Shown: positions 1 to 6,800, counted from the stretch's first letter. The stretch is DNA of 6,845 bases from CALAGJ01 sp964293305 (GCA_964293305.1 CAXYYO010000066.1:1-6845), one strand, 5' to 3'. Notes: a model not told the origin generated them from the letters alone. A program made the numbers and translations.

Positions 1-469
1 ACTGCATAGACGTATAGATAGTTTTACTGATACACATGAAGCCACAAAACAAGCAGCGGCCATCTTGAAGCCTGCGGCAAATAGATATGCAGGCGCTTTT
101 GTAGATGTAGTGTATGATCATTTTCTGGCAAATGATGCAACACATTTTGTTCATGAACAAAATCTGCAAGATCATGCTGCTGTAGTTTATGCTGCACTCT
201 CAAAAAATATCAATTGGCTTCCAGACCATTTTGCACCCATGCTTCCTTTCATGAAGGAGCAAAACTGGTTGTACAATTACAGATTGAAATCTGGTATTGA
301 AAAAAGTTTTGTAGGCATTGCCCGAAGGGCGAAATATATAGAAGACACCAAATTAGTTTATGCACTTTTTTTGTCTGAATACAATGCCTTGCAAGCATGT
401 TATTATAAGTTTTTCCCAGATTTATTTCAATATGTGCAGGAGCAATATGAGGACATATACAGTTCATAG
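1..469 (+). CDS. acpH: Acyl-carrier-protein phosphodiesterase (AcpH family), 5'-truncated by the window edge
   Basis: Removes the 4'-phosphopantetheine arm from holo-ACP, giving apo-ACP, in the cytoplasm; it belongs to the HD-type metal-dependent hydrolases. The frame is open from base 2, so the true start lies left of the window and the TTG at 65 is not a start. The 155 visible residues begin with LHRRIDSFTDTH, the family's conserved His/Asp-rich block. Next come a YAGAFVDVVYDHFLA block (Asp and His likely near the metal site), LPFMKEQNWLYNY, and a C-terminal YYKFFPDLFQYV block. These are in the order and spacing I recall for AcpH. The family is about 190-200 residues long, so roughly 40 N-terminal residues are missing. 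No frameshift is visible and the gene ends cleanly at TAG. A 142-bp gap and a promoter separate it from the next gene, so it is probably a different transcription unit. The family call is strong; enzymatic activity is inferred. Confidence 0.88.
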   Translation, partial: LHRRIDSFTDTHEATKQAAAILKPAANRYAGAFVDVVYDHFLANDATHFVHEQNLQDHAAVVYAALSKNINWLPDHFAPMLPFMKEQNWLYNYRLKSGIEKSFVGIARRAKYIEDTKLVYALFLSEYNALQACYYKFFPDLFQYVQEQYEDIYSS

Positions 470-558
470 TAGCATATTGGGTTGCCGTGTTTTTAATTCA
501 AATTTCCACCATCAATGATATTCTTTCCCATAATATTATTTTAAAGCAGAATAAACAA

Positions 559-588
559 TTTGCTAGCCTATTCATTCCCTTACATTTG
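559..588 (+). promoter_or_regulatory. Bacteroidota-type promoter for the threonine dehydrogenase gene
   Basis: TTTG at 559-562, an 18-bp spacer, then TACATTTG at 581-588. This matches the Bacteroidota housekeeping promoter (a TTTG-like -33 element and TAnnTTTG at -7). Transcription would start near 593-597, leaving a leader of about 15-20 nt before the ATG at 612. No Shine-Dalgarno sequence lies in that leader, as is usual in this phylum. The rest of 470-611 shows no gene and no convincing terminator hairpin. This is the only full promoter match I saw before the five complete genes, so it may drive the downstream gab genes as well. Confidence 0.7.
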
Positions 589-611
589 TCTCCTCTAACA
601 AATGCTTATTC

Positions 612-1553
612 ATGGTAAAAGAAAAAATTTTAGTTATTGGTGCTAGCGGACAAATAGGAGTGGAGCTTACACTTGCGTTGAGAAAAATATATGGCAATGC
701 AAATGTGATAGCCAGTGACCTCAGAGAGCAAAGCCCATTATTAGAAGGTACCGGCCCCTTTGTAGCTATAGATGTAATGAACAAAGAAATGCTGCATGTA
801 CAAATAATTCGTCAAAACATTACACAAGTTTACCTGCTTGCTGCCATACTTTCCGCCACCGGCGAAAAAAATCCAAACCTTGCATGGAACCTTAATATGC
901 AAGGTTTGCTCAATGTATTGGATATTGCCCGTGAAGAAAAATTGCATAAAGTGTATTGGCCTTCAAGTATTGCGGTGTTTGGTCCTACAAGTCCAAGGCA
1001 TAACTGTCCACAGCAAACTATTATTGAACCCACCACCGTGTATGGTATTAGTAAATATGCAGGTGAGTTTTGGTGTAATTATTATAATAAAAGATTTGGT
1101 GTGGATGTAAGGAGTCTTAGATATCCCGGCCTTATTTCATATAAGAGTGCTCCAGGTGGTGGCACCACAGATTATGCCATTGAAATATTTCATGAAGCCA
1201 TTGAATCTAACCACTATAACTGCTTCCTAAAAAAAGATTCTTACCTACCCATGATGTATATGCCGGATGCCATAAAAGCAACAATTCAACTGATGGAAGC
1301 TCCTGCTTCACAAATAAGTGTGCGTACTGCCTACAACGTATCAGCTATGAGCTTTTCCCCGGAGGAAATGGCTGCAGCTATTCAGGCTCATATACCATCA
1401 TTCACCATTGCATACAACCCGGATTACAGACAAGCCATTGCAGATAGCTGGCCGGCAAGTATTGACGATAGCATAGCCACAACAGATTGGGGTTGGAAGC
1501 CGGATTTTGATCTTCCCCAAATGACCAAGGATATGTTGGTTAATATCCAATAA
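612..1553 (+). CDS. tdh: L-threonine 3-dehydrogenase, short-chain dehydrogenase (epimerase-like) type
   Basis: Probably oxidises L-threonine to 2-amino-3-oxobutyrate with NAD+, in the cytoplasm. The 313-residue protein starts with a Rossmann fold: GASGQIG at residues 10-16 binds the dinucleotide and Asp36 (ASD) is placed to bind the adenine ribose, which favours NAD+. The extended-SDR catalytic set is present: Ser118/Ser119 in PSSIAVFGP and Tyr144-x3-Lys148 in YGISK. Blocks I recall from the SDR-type threonine dehydrogenases of Flavobacteria and relatives follow: RSLRYPG (167-173), PGGGTTDYA (181-189), LPMMYMPDAI (212-221) and RQAIADSWPASIDDS (273-287). Length is normal for the family. These blocks separate it from the related UDP-galactose 4-epimerases; it is unrelated to the zinc-dependent Tdh of E. 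coli. The partner 2-amino-3-ketobutyrate CoA ligase (Kbl) is not in the window. A well-placed promoter precedes it, and the first gab gene starts 82 bp after its stop. Confidence 0.88.
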   Translation: MVKEKILVIGASGQIGVELTLALRKIYGNANVIASDLREQSPLLEGTGPFVAIDVMNKEMLHVQIIRQNITQVYLLAAILSATGEKNPNLAWNLNMQGLLNVLDIAREEKLHKVYWPSSIAVFGPTSPRHNCPQQTIIEPTTVYGISKYAGEFWCNYYNKRFGVDVRSLRYPGLISYKSAPGGGTTDYAIEIFHEAIESNHYNCFLKKDSYLPMMYMPDAIKATIQLMEAPASQISVRTAYNVSAMSFSPEEMAAAIQAHIPSFTIAYNPDYRQAIADSWPASIDDSIATTDWGWKPDFDLPQMTKDMLVNIQ

Positions 1554-1635
1554 TATTCATCATCTATCAAAAAGTGTTTCTTTTATTGTAAGAAAATATA
1601 GTCATCAATTTTAAATTTTTACTCAATCATTTTTC

Positions 1636-2940
1636 ATGTCAAATGCTACTACTATTCTCAGCAGAAGAAAAGAATTTGTTCCTAATGCCATAGGGATTTT
1701 TAATCCATCTACAGCATCAAAAGCAAGTGGGGCCTGCATTACAGATGCTGATGGTGTAGATATGATTGATTTTGCAGGAGGCATTGGTGTGGTAAATGCC
1801 GGACACTGTCCGCCGCCGGTAGTAAAAGCTATTCAAGACCAAGCTGCTAAAATGATTCACTGCAGTTTTAATGTAGCTTCTTATGATTTATATATGCAAT
1901 TAGCAGAGCGTCTAATTGCCATTTTCCCACATGGGGATGCCACAAAAGTGATGCTCACAAACTCTGGTGCTGAAAGTGTAGAAAATGCAATCAAAATAGC
2001 AAGACAAGCTACAGGTCGTCCTGCCATTATTTGTTATGACAATGCATTTCATGGTCGCACCATGATGGCCATGACACTCACCAGTAAAGTTGGCTATAAA
2101 ATGGGTTGTGGGCCCTTTGCTCCGGAAGTATATCGGCTGCCATATCCTGATTACTATCGATATGGAAAAGGCATGGATATAGATACCTTTTCAGATAATT
2201 ATATTAGAGAACTTGATCAATTTTTTCACACGAATGTTCCTTCGTCTCAAGTGGCCGCCATCATTCTAGAAACGGTACAAGGTGAAGGTGGCTTTCTGCC
2301 AATACCAAAGAGATATTTACAGTCCCTTCGGGAAATATGTACAAGGTATGGCATCATGCTCATATTGGATGAAGTACAAAGCGGTTTTGGCCGTACCGGC
2401 AAATGGGCAGCATATCAGCATTATGATGTAGTACCTGATATATCTACATGGGCAAAAAGTATGGGTAGTGGCATGCCAATTGGTTGTGTTATGGGGAAAG
2501 CGGAAATCATGGATGCCTGCAAGCCTTCTACTATTGGTGGTACCTATCCGGGAAATCCTGTATGTTGTGCAGCAGCTATAGCTACATTAGATTATATGCA
2601 TGAAATTGATATCAATGCTTTAGGAGAAAAAGTTGGAAATATTACACGCAGAAGGTTTCTAGAAATGCAAGCAAAATATAACTGCATTGGTGATGTGCGG
2701 GGTCTTGGTGCTATGATGGCTTTTGAATTGGTAAAAAACAATGATCCTTTTCAACCAGATGGAGAACTTTGTAAGCAACTGATTGCTTATTGCGCAGCAA
2801 ATGGTTTAATTGTAATCAATGCAGGTGTAAATGGAAATATTATTCGGGTGCTGAGTCCATTAGTTATAGAGGAATCCTTATTGATTAAAGGATTAAGCAT
2901 TATAGAAAATGGCTTAAAAGAACTTACCTCTAAAAACTAA
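1636..2940 (+). CDS. gabT: 4-aminobutyrate aminotransferase (class III PLP aminotransferase, GabT type)
   Basis: Transfers the amino group of GABA to 2-oxoglutarate, giving succinate semialdehyde and glutamate, with pyridoxal phosphate, in the cytoplasm. The 434 residues hold the fold-type I signature: a phosphate-binding SGAE turn (110-113), the FHGRT block (138-142), Asp245 in LDEVQSG pairing with the PLP ring nitrogen, Lys274 in AKS as the Schiff-base lysine, and Thr303 in GGTYPGNP. Residues tied to GABA binding in E. coli GabT (Ile50, Arg141, Glu211, Val241, Arg398, from memory) have counterparts at Ile50, Arg141, Glu217, Val247 and Arg404. Spacing from Glu217 to Arg404 is identical, so the only length change in the core is about 6 extra residues near 170-190. 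The succinate-semialdehyde dehydrogenase gene starts 48 bp downstream, which supports GABA over acetylornithine. 5-Aminovalerate aminotransferase (DavT) is the main alternative and cannot be told apart by sequence alone. Confidence 0.87.
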   Translation: MSNATTILSRRKEFVPNAIGIFNPSTASKASGACITDADGVDMIDFAGGIGVVNAGHCPPPVVKAIQDQAAKMIHCSFNVASYDLYMQLAERLIAIFPHGDATKVMLTNSGAESVENAIKIARQATGRPAIICYDNAFHGRTMMAMTLTSKVGYKMGCGPFAPEVYRLPYPDYYRYGKGMDIDTFSDNYIRELDQFFHTNVPSSQVAAIILETVQGEGGFLPIPKRYLQSLREICTRYGIMLILDEVQSGFGRTGKWAAYQHYDVVPDISTWAKSMGSGMPIGCVMGKAEIMDACKPSTIGGTYPGNPVCCAAAIATLDYMHEIDINALGEKVGNITRRRFLEMQAKYNCIGDVRGLGAMMAFELVKNNDPFQPDGELCKQLIAYCAANGLIVINAGVNGNIIRVLSPLVIEESLLIKGLSIIENGLKELTSKN

Positions 2941-2988
2941 AATAGTTCCTTTTAATTTTTTCAAAAATATTTATCTCTACTACAAAAA

Positions 2989-4419
2989 ATGATACAACAA
3001 TTCATCAACGGAGCTTGGGTAAATTCAATAAGCCACCAGCAAGTAGCATTAATAAATCCTGCTACGGAGGAAGTTATAGATCATATCAGCTATGCTGATG
3101 ATAAAGATTGTATGGTAGCCATAGATGCAGCTGCTGAGGCATTTAAAACTTGGCGCAAAACCACGCCCTATTACCGAGCTGAGATACTCAAAAAAGCAGC
3201 GCAGTATTTAAGGGATAATATTGATGCCATCAGTCGGGACATGGTTTTGGAAAGTGGTAAACCCTATGCAGAAGCAAAGGGTGAATGGGGAGTAGCGGCA
3301 AACCTTTTTGAGTGGTATGCGGAAGAAGGAAAAAGAGCTTATGGAAAAGTAATTCCATCCATAAGAGCAGATAAAAGAATGAGTGTGATATGGCAGCCCA
3401 TGGGTGTAATAGGTGTGATTACTGCCTGGAATTTTCCCGCCTATAACCCTGCCCGTGCCTGGGCAGCAGCATTAGCAGCAGGTAGTACGGTGGTGGCAAA
3501 ACCTTCTGAAAATACACCATTGGCAGGTGTTCATATGGCAAAAGCACTATCCGCAGCCGGATTGCCAGCGGGTGTGCTCAATCTGTTGACGGGGAAAGCA
3601 TCTGCCATAGGAGACGCCATGCTGAATCATCCGGAATTAAAAAAAATAAGTTTTACAGGTAGTACGGCTGTTGGCAAATTATTGATGGATGGTGCTTCTC
3701 GTACCAATACAAAAATGGCTTTGGAAATGGGTGGTAATGCTCCTGTTATTATTTTTGAGGATGCTGATGTGGAAGCTTTAGCTAAAGTAGCAAGCATTGC
3801 AAGATTTAGAAATAACGGGCAAGTATGTATTGCCCCGCAACGATTTTATATTCACGAAAAAATATTTGATGCATTCGCAGACAGTGTCAGTAAATATGTA
3901 TCACAATTAAAATTGGGTAATGGCTTTGAGGATGGTGTACAGATAGGGCCACTCATTACCCAAAAACAAAGAGATAGCGTTTTACAACTGATGCAGCAAA
4001 CAAAAGCTGAACAGGCTAATATACTGGTGGGTGGTGATGTGCCTAAACATTTATCAAAAGGATATTTCTTTCAGCCGGCGGTGGTTAGTAATCTTACACA
4101 GGATTCTGTATTGGCTAAACAAGAAATTTTTGGTCCCATACTCCCTTTATTTTCATTCAGCAACTTTGATGAAGCCATAGCAAAAGCAAATGATACAGAA
4201 TATGGCCTTGCTGCATATCTATTTACCAATAACATCAACACGGCAGTAAGGGCTAGTGAGGCATTAGAGTTTGGTATGGTTGGTATTAATGAATGGGCTC
4301 CACATGGCACAGAAGCACCATTTGGTGGCTGGAAACAAAGTGGCATTGGCCATGAAAGTGGTGCTGAGGGTTTGCTGGAATATATGGAGAAAAAGCTTAT
4401 TAGCATTGGCGGTATCTGA
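2989..4419 (+). CDS. gabD: Succinate-semialdehyde dehydrogenase, probably NAD+-preferring (aldehyde dehydrogenase superfamily)
   Basis: Oxidises succinate semialdehyde to succinate, the second step of GABA breakdown. The 476-residue protein has the full aldehyde dehydrogenase core: Asn148 in WNFP (oxyanion hole), Lys171 in AKPSE, FTGST (222-226), the general base Glu246 in LEMGGN, the nucleophile Cys280 in FRNNGQVC, and EIFGP (379-383). Arg156 and Arg274 align with the two arginines that hold the substrate carboxylate in human SSADH (Arg213 and Arg334, from memory), which supports a semialdehyde-acid substrate. Glu174 in KPSE is the residue that usually selects NAD+; E. coli GabD, which prefers NADP+, has Ser there. 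The second cysteine of the TCVC motif in many SSADHs is Ala282 here. The start ATG follows an A-rich leader with no Shine-Dalgarno. It lies between gabT and the transporter. Glutarate-semialdehyde dehydrogenase (DavD) is the alternative. Confidence 0.85.
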   Translation: MIQQFINGAWVNSISHQQVALINPATEEVIDHISYADDKDCMVAIDAAAEAFKTWRKTTPYYRAEILKKAAQYLRDNIDAISRDMVLESGKPYAEAKGEWGVAANLFEWYAEEGKRAYGKVIPSIRADKRMSVIWQPMGVIGVITAWNFPAYNPARAWAAALAAGSTVVAKPSENTPLAGVHMAKALSAAGLPAGVLNLLTGKASAIGDAMLNHPELKKISFTGSTAVGKLLMDGASRTNTKMALEMGGNAPVIIFEDADVEALAKVASIARFRNNGQVCIAPQRFYIHEKIFDAFADSVSKYVSQLKLGNGFEDGVQIGPLITQKQRDSVLQLMQQTKAEQANILVGGDVPKHLSKGYFFQPAVVSNLTQDSVLAKQEIFGPILPLFSFSNFDEAIAKANDTEYGLAAYLFTNNINTAVRASEALEFGMVGINEWAPHGTEAPFGGWKQSGIGHESGAEGLLEYMEKKLISIGGI

Positions 4420-4516
4420 GATGGACGTTTGCTATAATCGTCATATAATGTTATTCCACGAACCATGAATTATTCAAAAACATAAAACTTATTTTCTGCA
4501 ATAAAACTTTTGAAAT

Positions 4517-5896
4517 ATGGACTACGGCGCACTTTGTTTAATTCCACCGGCAATTGTTATTGTAATATCTATTGTATTGCGATCTTCGTTTGAAGCACTA
4601 CTTATAGGCTGTGTAGCAGGTTTTATTATTCTATCCATTTATACGGGTAGTAATGCTTTTACAGACTTTGTAGATTCCAGTATTCGAGTTATTGGAGATA
4701 CAAGTAGCGGAGGCTCTGTATGGGTTATATTGGTTTGTGGTTTGTATGGCTCCCTTATAGCTCTTATGGTGCGTAGTGGCGGCCTTATTAAATTTGGTGA
4801 ATGGGCACTTAGATTTATTAAAACAAAAAAGCAGGCACTCATGGGCACATGGGTTGTAGGGTTGATTATATTTTTGGACGATTATTTGAGTGAACTTACT
4901 GTGGGTCTTTCAATGAGAAAAATAACAGACACTTTTAAAGTGCCTAGGGAAATACTTGCATACCTTGTAAATGCCACTGCGGCAGCTTGGAGTGTAATAG
5001 CACCCATCAGCACTTGGACGATTTATATTGGTGCATTGCTGGTGGTATCCAAAGCTGCACCTGAAGGAGAAGGACTACAAACTTATTGGCGCATGATACC
5101 CTTTATTGCTTATGGATATATTGCTGTTATACTTGCTGCACTTTTTGCATCCGGTGTGCTACCCTGGTTTGGTAAACTAAAGCAAGCGGCTATTCGTGCA
5201 GAAACAACAGGCCAGCTTACTGCAAGTGCTTTTTCATCATCATCCGTTATGGATGTATCACAAATGAATCCTAATAAAGCAGGAAAACTAATCTATTTTG
5301 TACTACCCATGTTAGTGGCACTTGTGGCTACAATATTTTTTGATATTGACGCCTTAAAAGGCGTAATCATAGCGGTTGCATTTACATTTATTTACTACCG
5401 CATTATTAATCTTGGTTCATTTCAACAGTTGAGTGATACGATGTTTAACGGTGTTAATTCAATGGTGCTTGCACTCTCTATTTTGATGATGAGTTATGTG
5501 CTAAAAGACATCAACAGTCGTATGGGGCTTACCGAGTATGTACTGCATGGGGTTACTCCTTATGTAAGCAAGGAAATGCTTCCTCTGGCTGTATTTTTAT
5601 CAATGGCACTTATTAGCGTTACCACCGGTTCATCATGGGGTTTATATGCAGTGGCTTTACCTCTTATAGTACCTCTGGCTCAACAGTTAGATGCTAACGT
5701 TTTGTTATGTTGCGGTGCTGCTGTAAGTGCGGGTGTAATGGGTAGTAATAGTTGCCCTTATAGTGACGCCACCATACTTACCTCTCAAAGTTGCGAAAGC
5801 CCTCCATTGGATAATAGTTTTTCACAACTACCTTATATTGGTTTGGTATTTACACTTACCTGTATTACATATATTATTTTAGGATATACTATTTAA
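4517..5896 (+). CDS. NhaC-family Na+/H+ antiporter-like membrane transporter; candidate GABA carrier
   Basis: Inner-membrane secondary transporter of 459 residues with about ten to twelve hydrophobic segments, for example near 7-21, 26-43, 67-85, 108-120, 155-178, 193-215, 258-275, 281-293, 314-330, 354-368, 370-389, 394-409 and 437-457. The NhaC signature is present: FLDDYLSELTVG (119-130), then MRKITD (133-138), then the TAAAWSVIAPIST segment (154-166). The half-repeat matches this with SSWGLYAVALPLIVPLA (372-388) and MGSNSCPYSDATILTS (408-423). The two-fold internal repeat is typical of the ion-transporter superfamily. Family members exchange Na+ or H+, and some move organic anions or amino acids instead (MleN exchanges malate and lactate). 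Its place between gabD and a gene only 5 bp downstream suggests uptake of GABA or a related compound; this substrate is inferred from context only. A 97-bp gap with no clear promoter precedes it. The family call is firm; the substrate is not. Confidence 0.82.
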   Translation: MDYGALCLIPPAIVIVISIVLRSSFEALLIGCVAGFIILSIYTGSNAFTDFVDSSIRVIGDTSSGGSVWVILVCGLYGSLIALMVRSGGLIKFGEWALRFIKTKKQALMGTWVVGLIIFLDDYLSELTVGLSMRKITDTFKVPREILAYLVNATAAAWSVIAPISTWTIYIGALLVVSKAAPEGEGLQTYWRMIPFIAYGYIAVILAALFASGVLPWFGKLKQAAIRAETTGQLTASAFSSSSVMDVSQMNPNKAGKLIYFVLPMLVALVATIFFDIDALKGVIIAVAFTFIYYRIINLGSFQQLSDTMFNGVNSMVLALSILMMSYVLKDINSRMGLTEYVLHGVTPYVSKEMLPLAVFLSMALISVTTGSSWGLYAVALPLIVPLAQQLDANVLLCCGAAVSAGVMGSNSCPYSDATILTSQSCESPPLDNSFSQLPYIGLVFTLTCITYIILGYTI

Positions 5897-5901
5897 TTAT
5901 A

Positions 5902-6564
5902 ATGTCAACAACATATAAACCCTACCAGCAGGAAATAGCGGATGGTTTGATCATTAGGCAAATGCAAACCACTGATGCAGAACAGTGTGAAGCACTACAG
6001 CAGCTTGTATTTCCTCAGTTGGCTGAAGAGGAAATTTTGCATGCTCCGCAATATTTGAGGCATTTAGAAGTATTCCCCGAAGGGCAATTTGTTATCACAG
6101 ATGGGCTGTCTGTAATAGCATCTACCTCTACCATGAGATATCGGTATGATCCGAATGATACTGCGCACCATACATTTTTTGAAACGATGGGTGGTGGTTG
6201 GCTTACAACACATATGCCAAATGGGGAATGGTTGTACGGTTTGGATATGGGTGTGCACCCAGCATACAGGGGCAAAGGCCTTGCCCGTATTTTATACAGA
6301 GCCCGGCAGCACACTTGTGTACAGTTGCAGCTCAAAGGGCAAATGATGGTTGGTATGCTTAATGGATATCTGCACCATAGTGTTGAAAATACGATTGAAA
6401 CTTATTTTCAAAAAGTAATAATGGGAGAAATTTTTGACCCAACTGTTTCTATACAAATGAAGATAGGTTTTGAAGTAAAAAAATTAATGAAAGAATACCT
6501 CACAGATCCTACATGTGGCAACGCCGGTGCGCTGCTTTTGCTTTCAGCTGATAGTATAGTTTGA
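5902..6564 (+). CDS. GNAT-family N-acetyltransferase, stand-alone version of a nitrilase-linked type
   Basis: Predicted acetyl-CoA-dependent N-acetyltransferase of 220 residues, cytoplasmic, substrate unknown. The acetyl-CoA binding motif A is clear: a beta-4 strand WLYGLDMGVHP (110-120) followed by YRGKGLARILYRAR (122-135), where R-G-K-G-L-A fits the Q/RxxGxG/A loop. Other blocks, VFPEGQFVI (57-65), GGGWLTTHMPNGEW (97-110), DPTVSIQMKIGFEV (179-192) and a closing EYL(T)DP...GAL stretch (198-211), resemble, from memory, the N-terminal GNAT domain of proteins that fuse it to a carbon-nitrogen hydrolase. Here the hydrolase part is absent: the frame stops normally at 6564 and no nitrilase-like sequence follows. 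Its ATG lies 5 bp after the transporter's stop, so the two are almost certainly cotranscribed. Acetylation of an amine or amino acid related to GABA is possible, but nothing in the sequence fixes the substrate. Confidence 0.8.
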   Translation: MSTTYKPYQQEIADGLIIRQMQTTDAEQCEALQQLVFPQLAEEEILHAPQYLRHLEVFPEGQFVITDGLSVIASTSTMRYRYDPNDTAHHTFFETMGGGWLTTHMPNGEWLYGLDMGVHPAYRGKGLARILYRARQHTCVQLQLKGQMMVGMLNGYLHHSVENTIETYFQKVIMGEIFDPTVSIQMKIGFEVKKLMKEYLTDPTCGNAGALLLLSADSIV

Positions 6565-6584
6565 TATTGGGCCTTGTGTAATGG

Positions 6585-6800
6585 ATGATTATAATTTGTA
6601 CAATTGATTTGAATGTGTTCATATTTTTTTCCACAAAATATCTTGATCGGGTCATAGGAGTTGGCTTAGATAATTTTTCATTTAAAATCCATCCTAAGGA
6701 ATCCATTATCATCAATGGATTGCCAGAGTCGGCAAAAGTTTATACTTTTACCCGTGGTAAAAAGTTCTTTGAACTAATACCATTTCCAATTAATATATAG
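6585..6800 (+). CDS. Doubtful small ORF, hypothetical 71-residue protein
   Basis: An ATG-started frame of 71 codons in the otherwise empty stretch after the GNAT gene. I recognise no family. The first 20 residues are hydrophobic (MIIICTIDLNVFIFF) with no clear signal-peptide cleavage site, and the rest is beta-prone, with KIHPKESIIINGLPESA (34-50) followed by a basic KVYTFTRGKKFFEL stretch. Against it: no promoter or ribosome-binding site, several hairpins packed inside the frame, and a length that chance allows in AT-rich DNA. It could also be the decayed tail of a larger gene, or structured RNA. It lies 20 bp after the GNAT stop. Confidence 0.22.
   Translation: MIIICTIDLNVFIFFSTKYLDRVIGVGLDNFSFKIHPKESIIINGLPESAKVYTFTRGKKFFELIPFPINI
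6700..6775 (+). other. Cluster of four adjacent perfect small hairpins
   Basis: Four perfect inverted repeats lie nearly end to end. They are AATCCATT/AATGGATT with a 6-nt loop (6700-6721), TTGCC/GGCAA with a 6-nt loop (6720-6735), TTTTACC/GGTAAAA with a CGT loop (6746-6762), and AGTTC/GAACT with a TTT loop (6763-6775). The first two share two bases, so they cannot both form fully. None is followed by a T-run, so these are not standard intrinsic terminators. The region may be a structured 3' end of the gab transcript, a small RNA or a protein-binding array. Short AT-rich stems also arise by chance. Confidence 0.4.

Noticed and set aside
65..469. A TTG-started 134-residue protein as the full first gene
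   Set aside because: The same frame stays open to base 2 and the 21 residues upstream (LHRRIDSFTDTH and following) are conserved AcpH sequence, so the gene is cut by the window edge.
531..540. ATAATATTAT palindrome after acpH as a terminator or operator
   Set aside because: It is short, all A/T and without a GC stem; chance explains it in this AT-rich spacer.
838..1110. Second + strand ORF of 90 codons inside the threonine dehydrogenase gene
   Set aside because: It lies wholly within a well-supported gene in another frame and its translation resembles no family.
1577..1619. Terminator hairpin (TTTCTT/AAGAAA) or promoter (TAAATTTT) between tdh and gabT
   Set aside because: The stem is 6 bp of mostly A-T pairs with no T-run after it. 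The box lacks the final G and its TTG partner is 23 bp upstream, so neither is convincing.
4433..4438. TATAAT as a -10 box before the transporter gene
   Set aside because: It fits the proteobacterial consensus, not the Bacteroidota TAnnTTTG box, and no matching upstream element is seen. AACTTTTG at 4505-4512 has a first-base mismatch and lies too close to the start.
4071..4466. 131-codon ORF on the - strand across the end of gabD
   Set aside because: It is antisense to the conserved C-terminal half of the dehydrogenase; its composition mirrors the sense codons and it has no promoter.
6015..6335. 106-codon - strand ORF under the GNAT gene
   Set aside because: It is a shadow of the GNAT coding sequence; the sense frame carries the acetyl-CoA motif.
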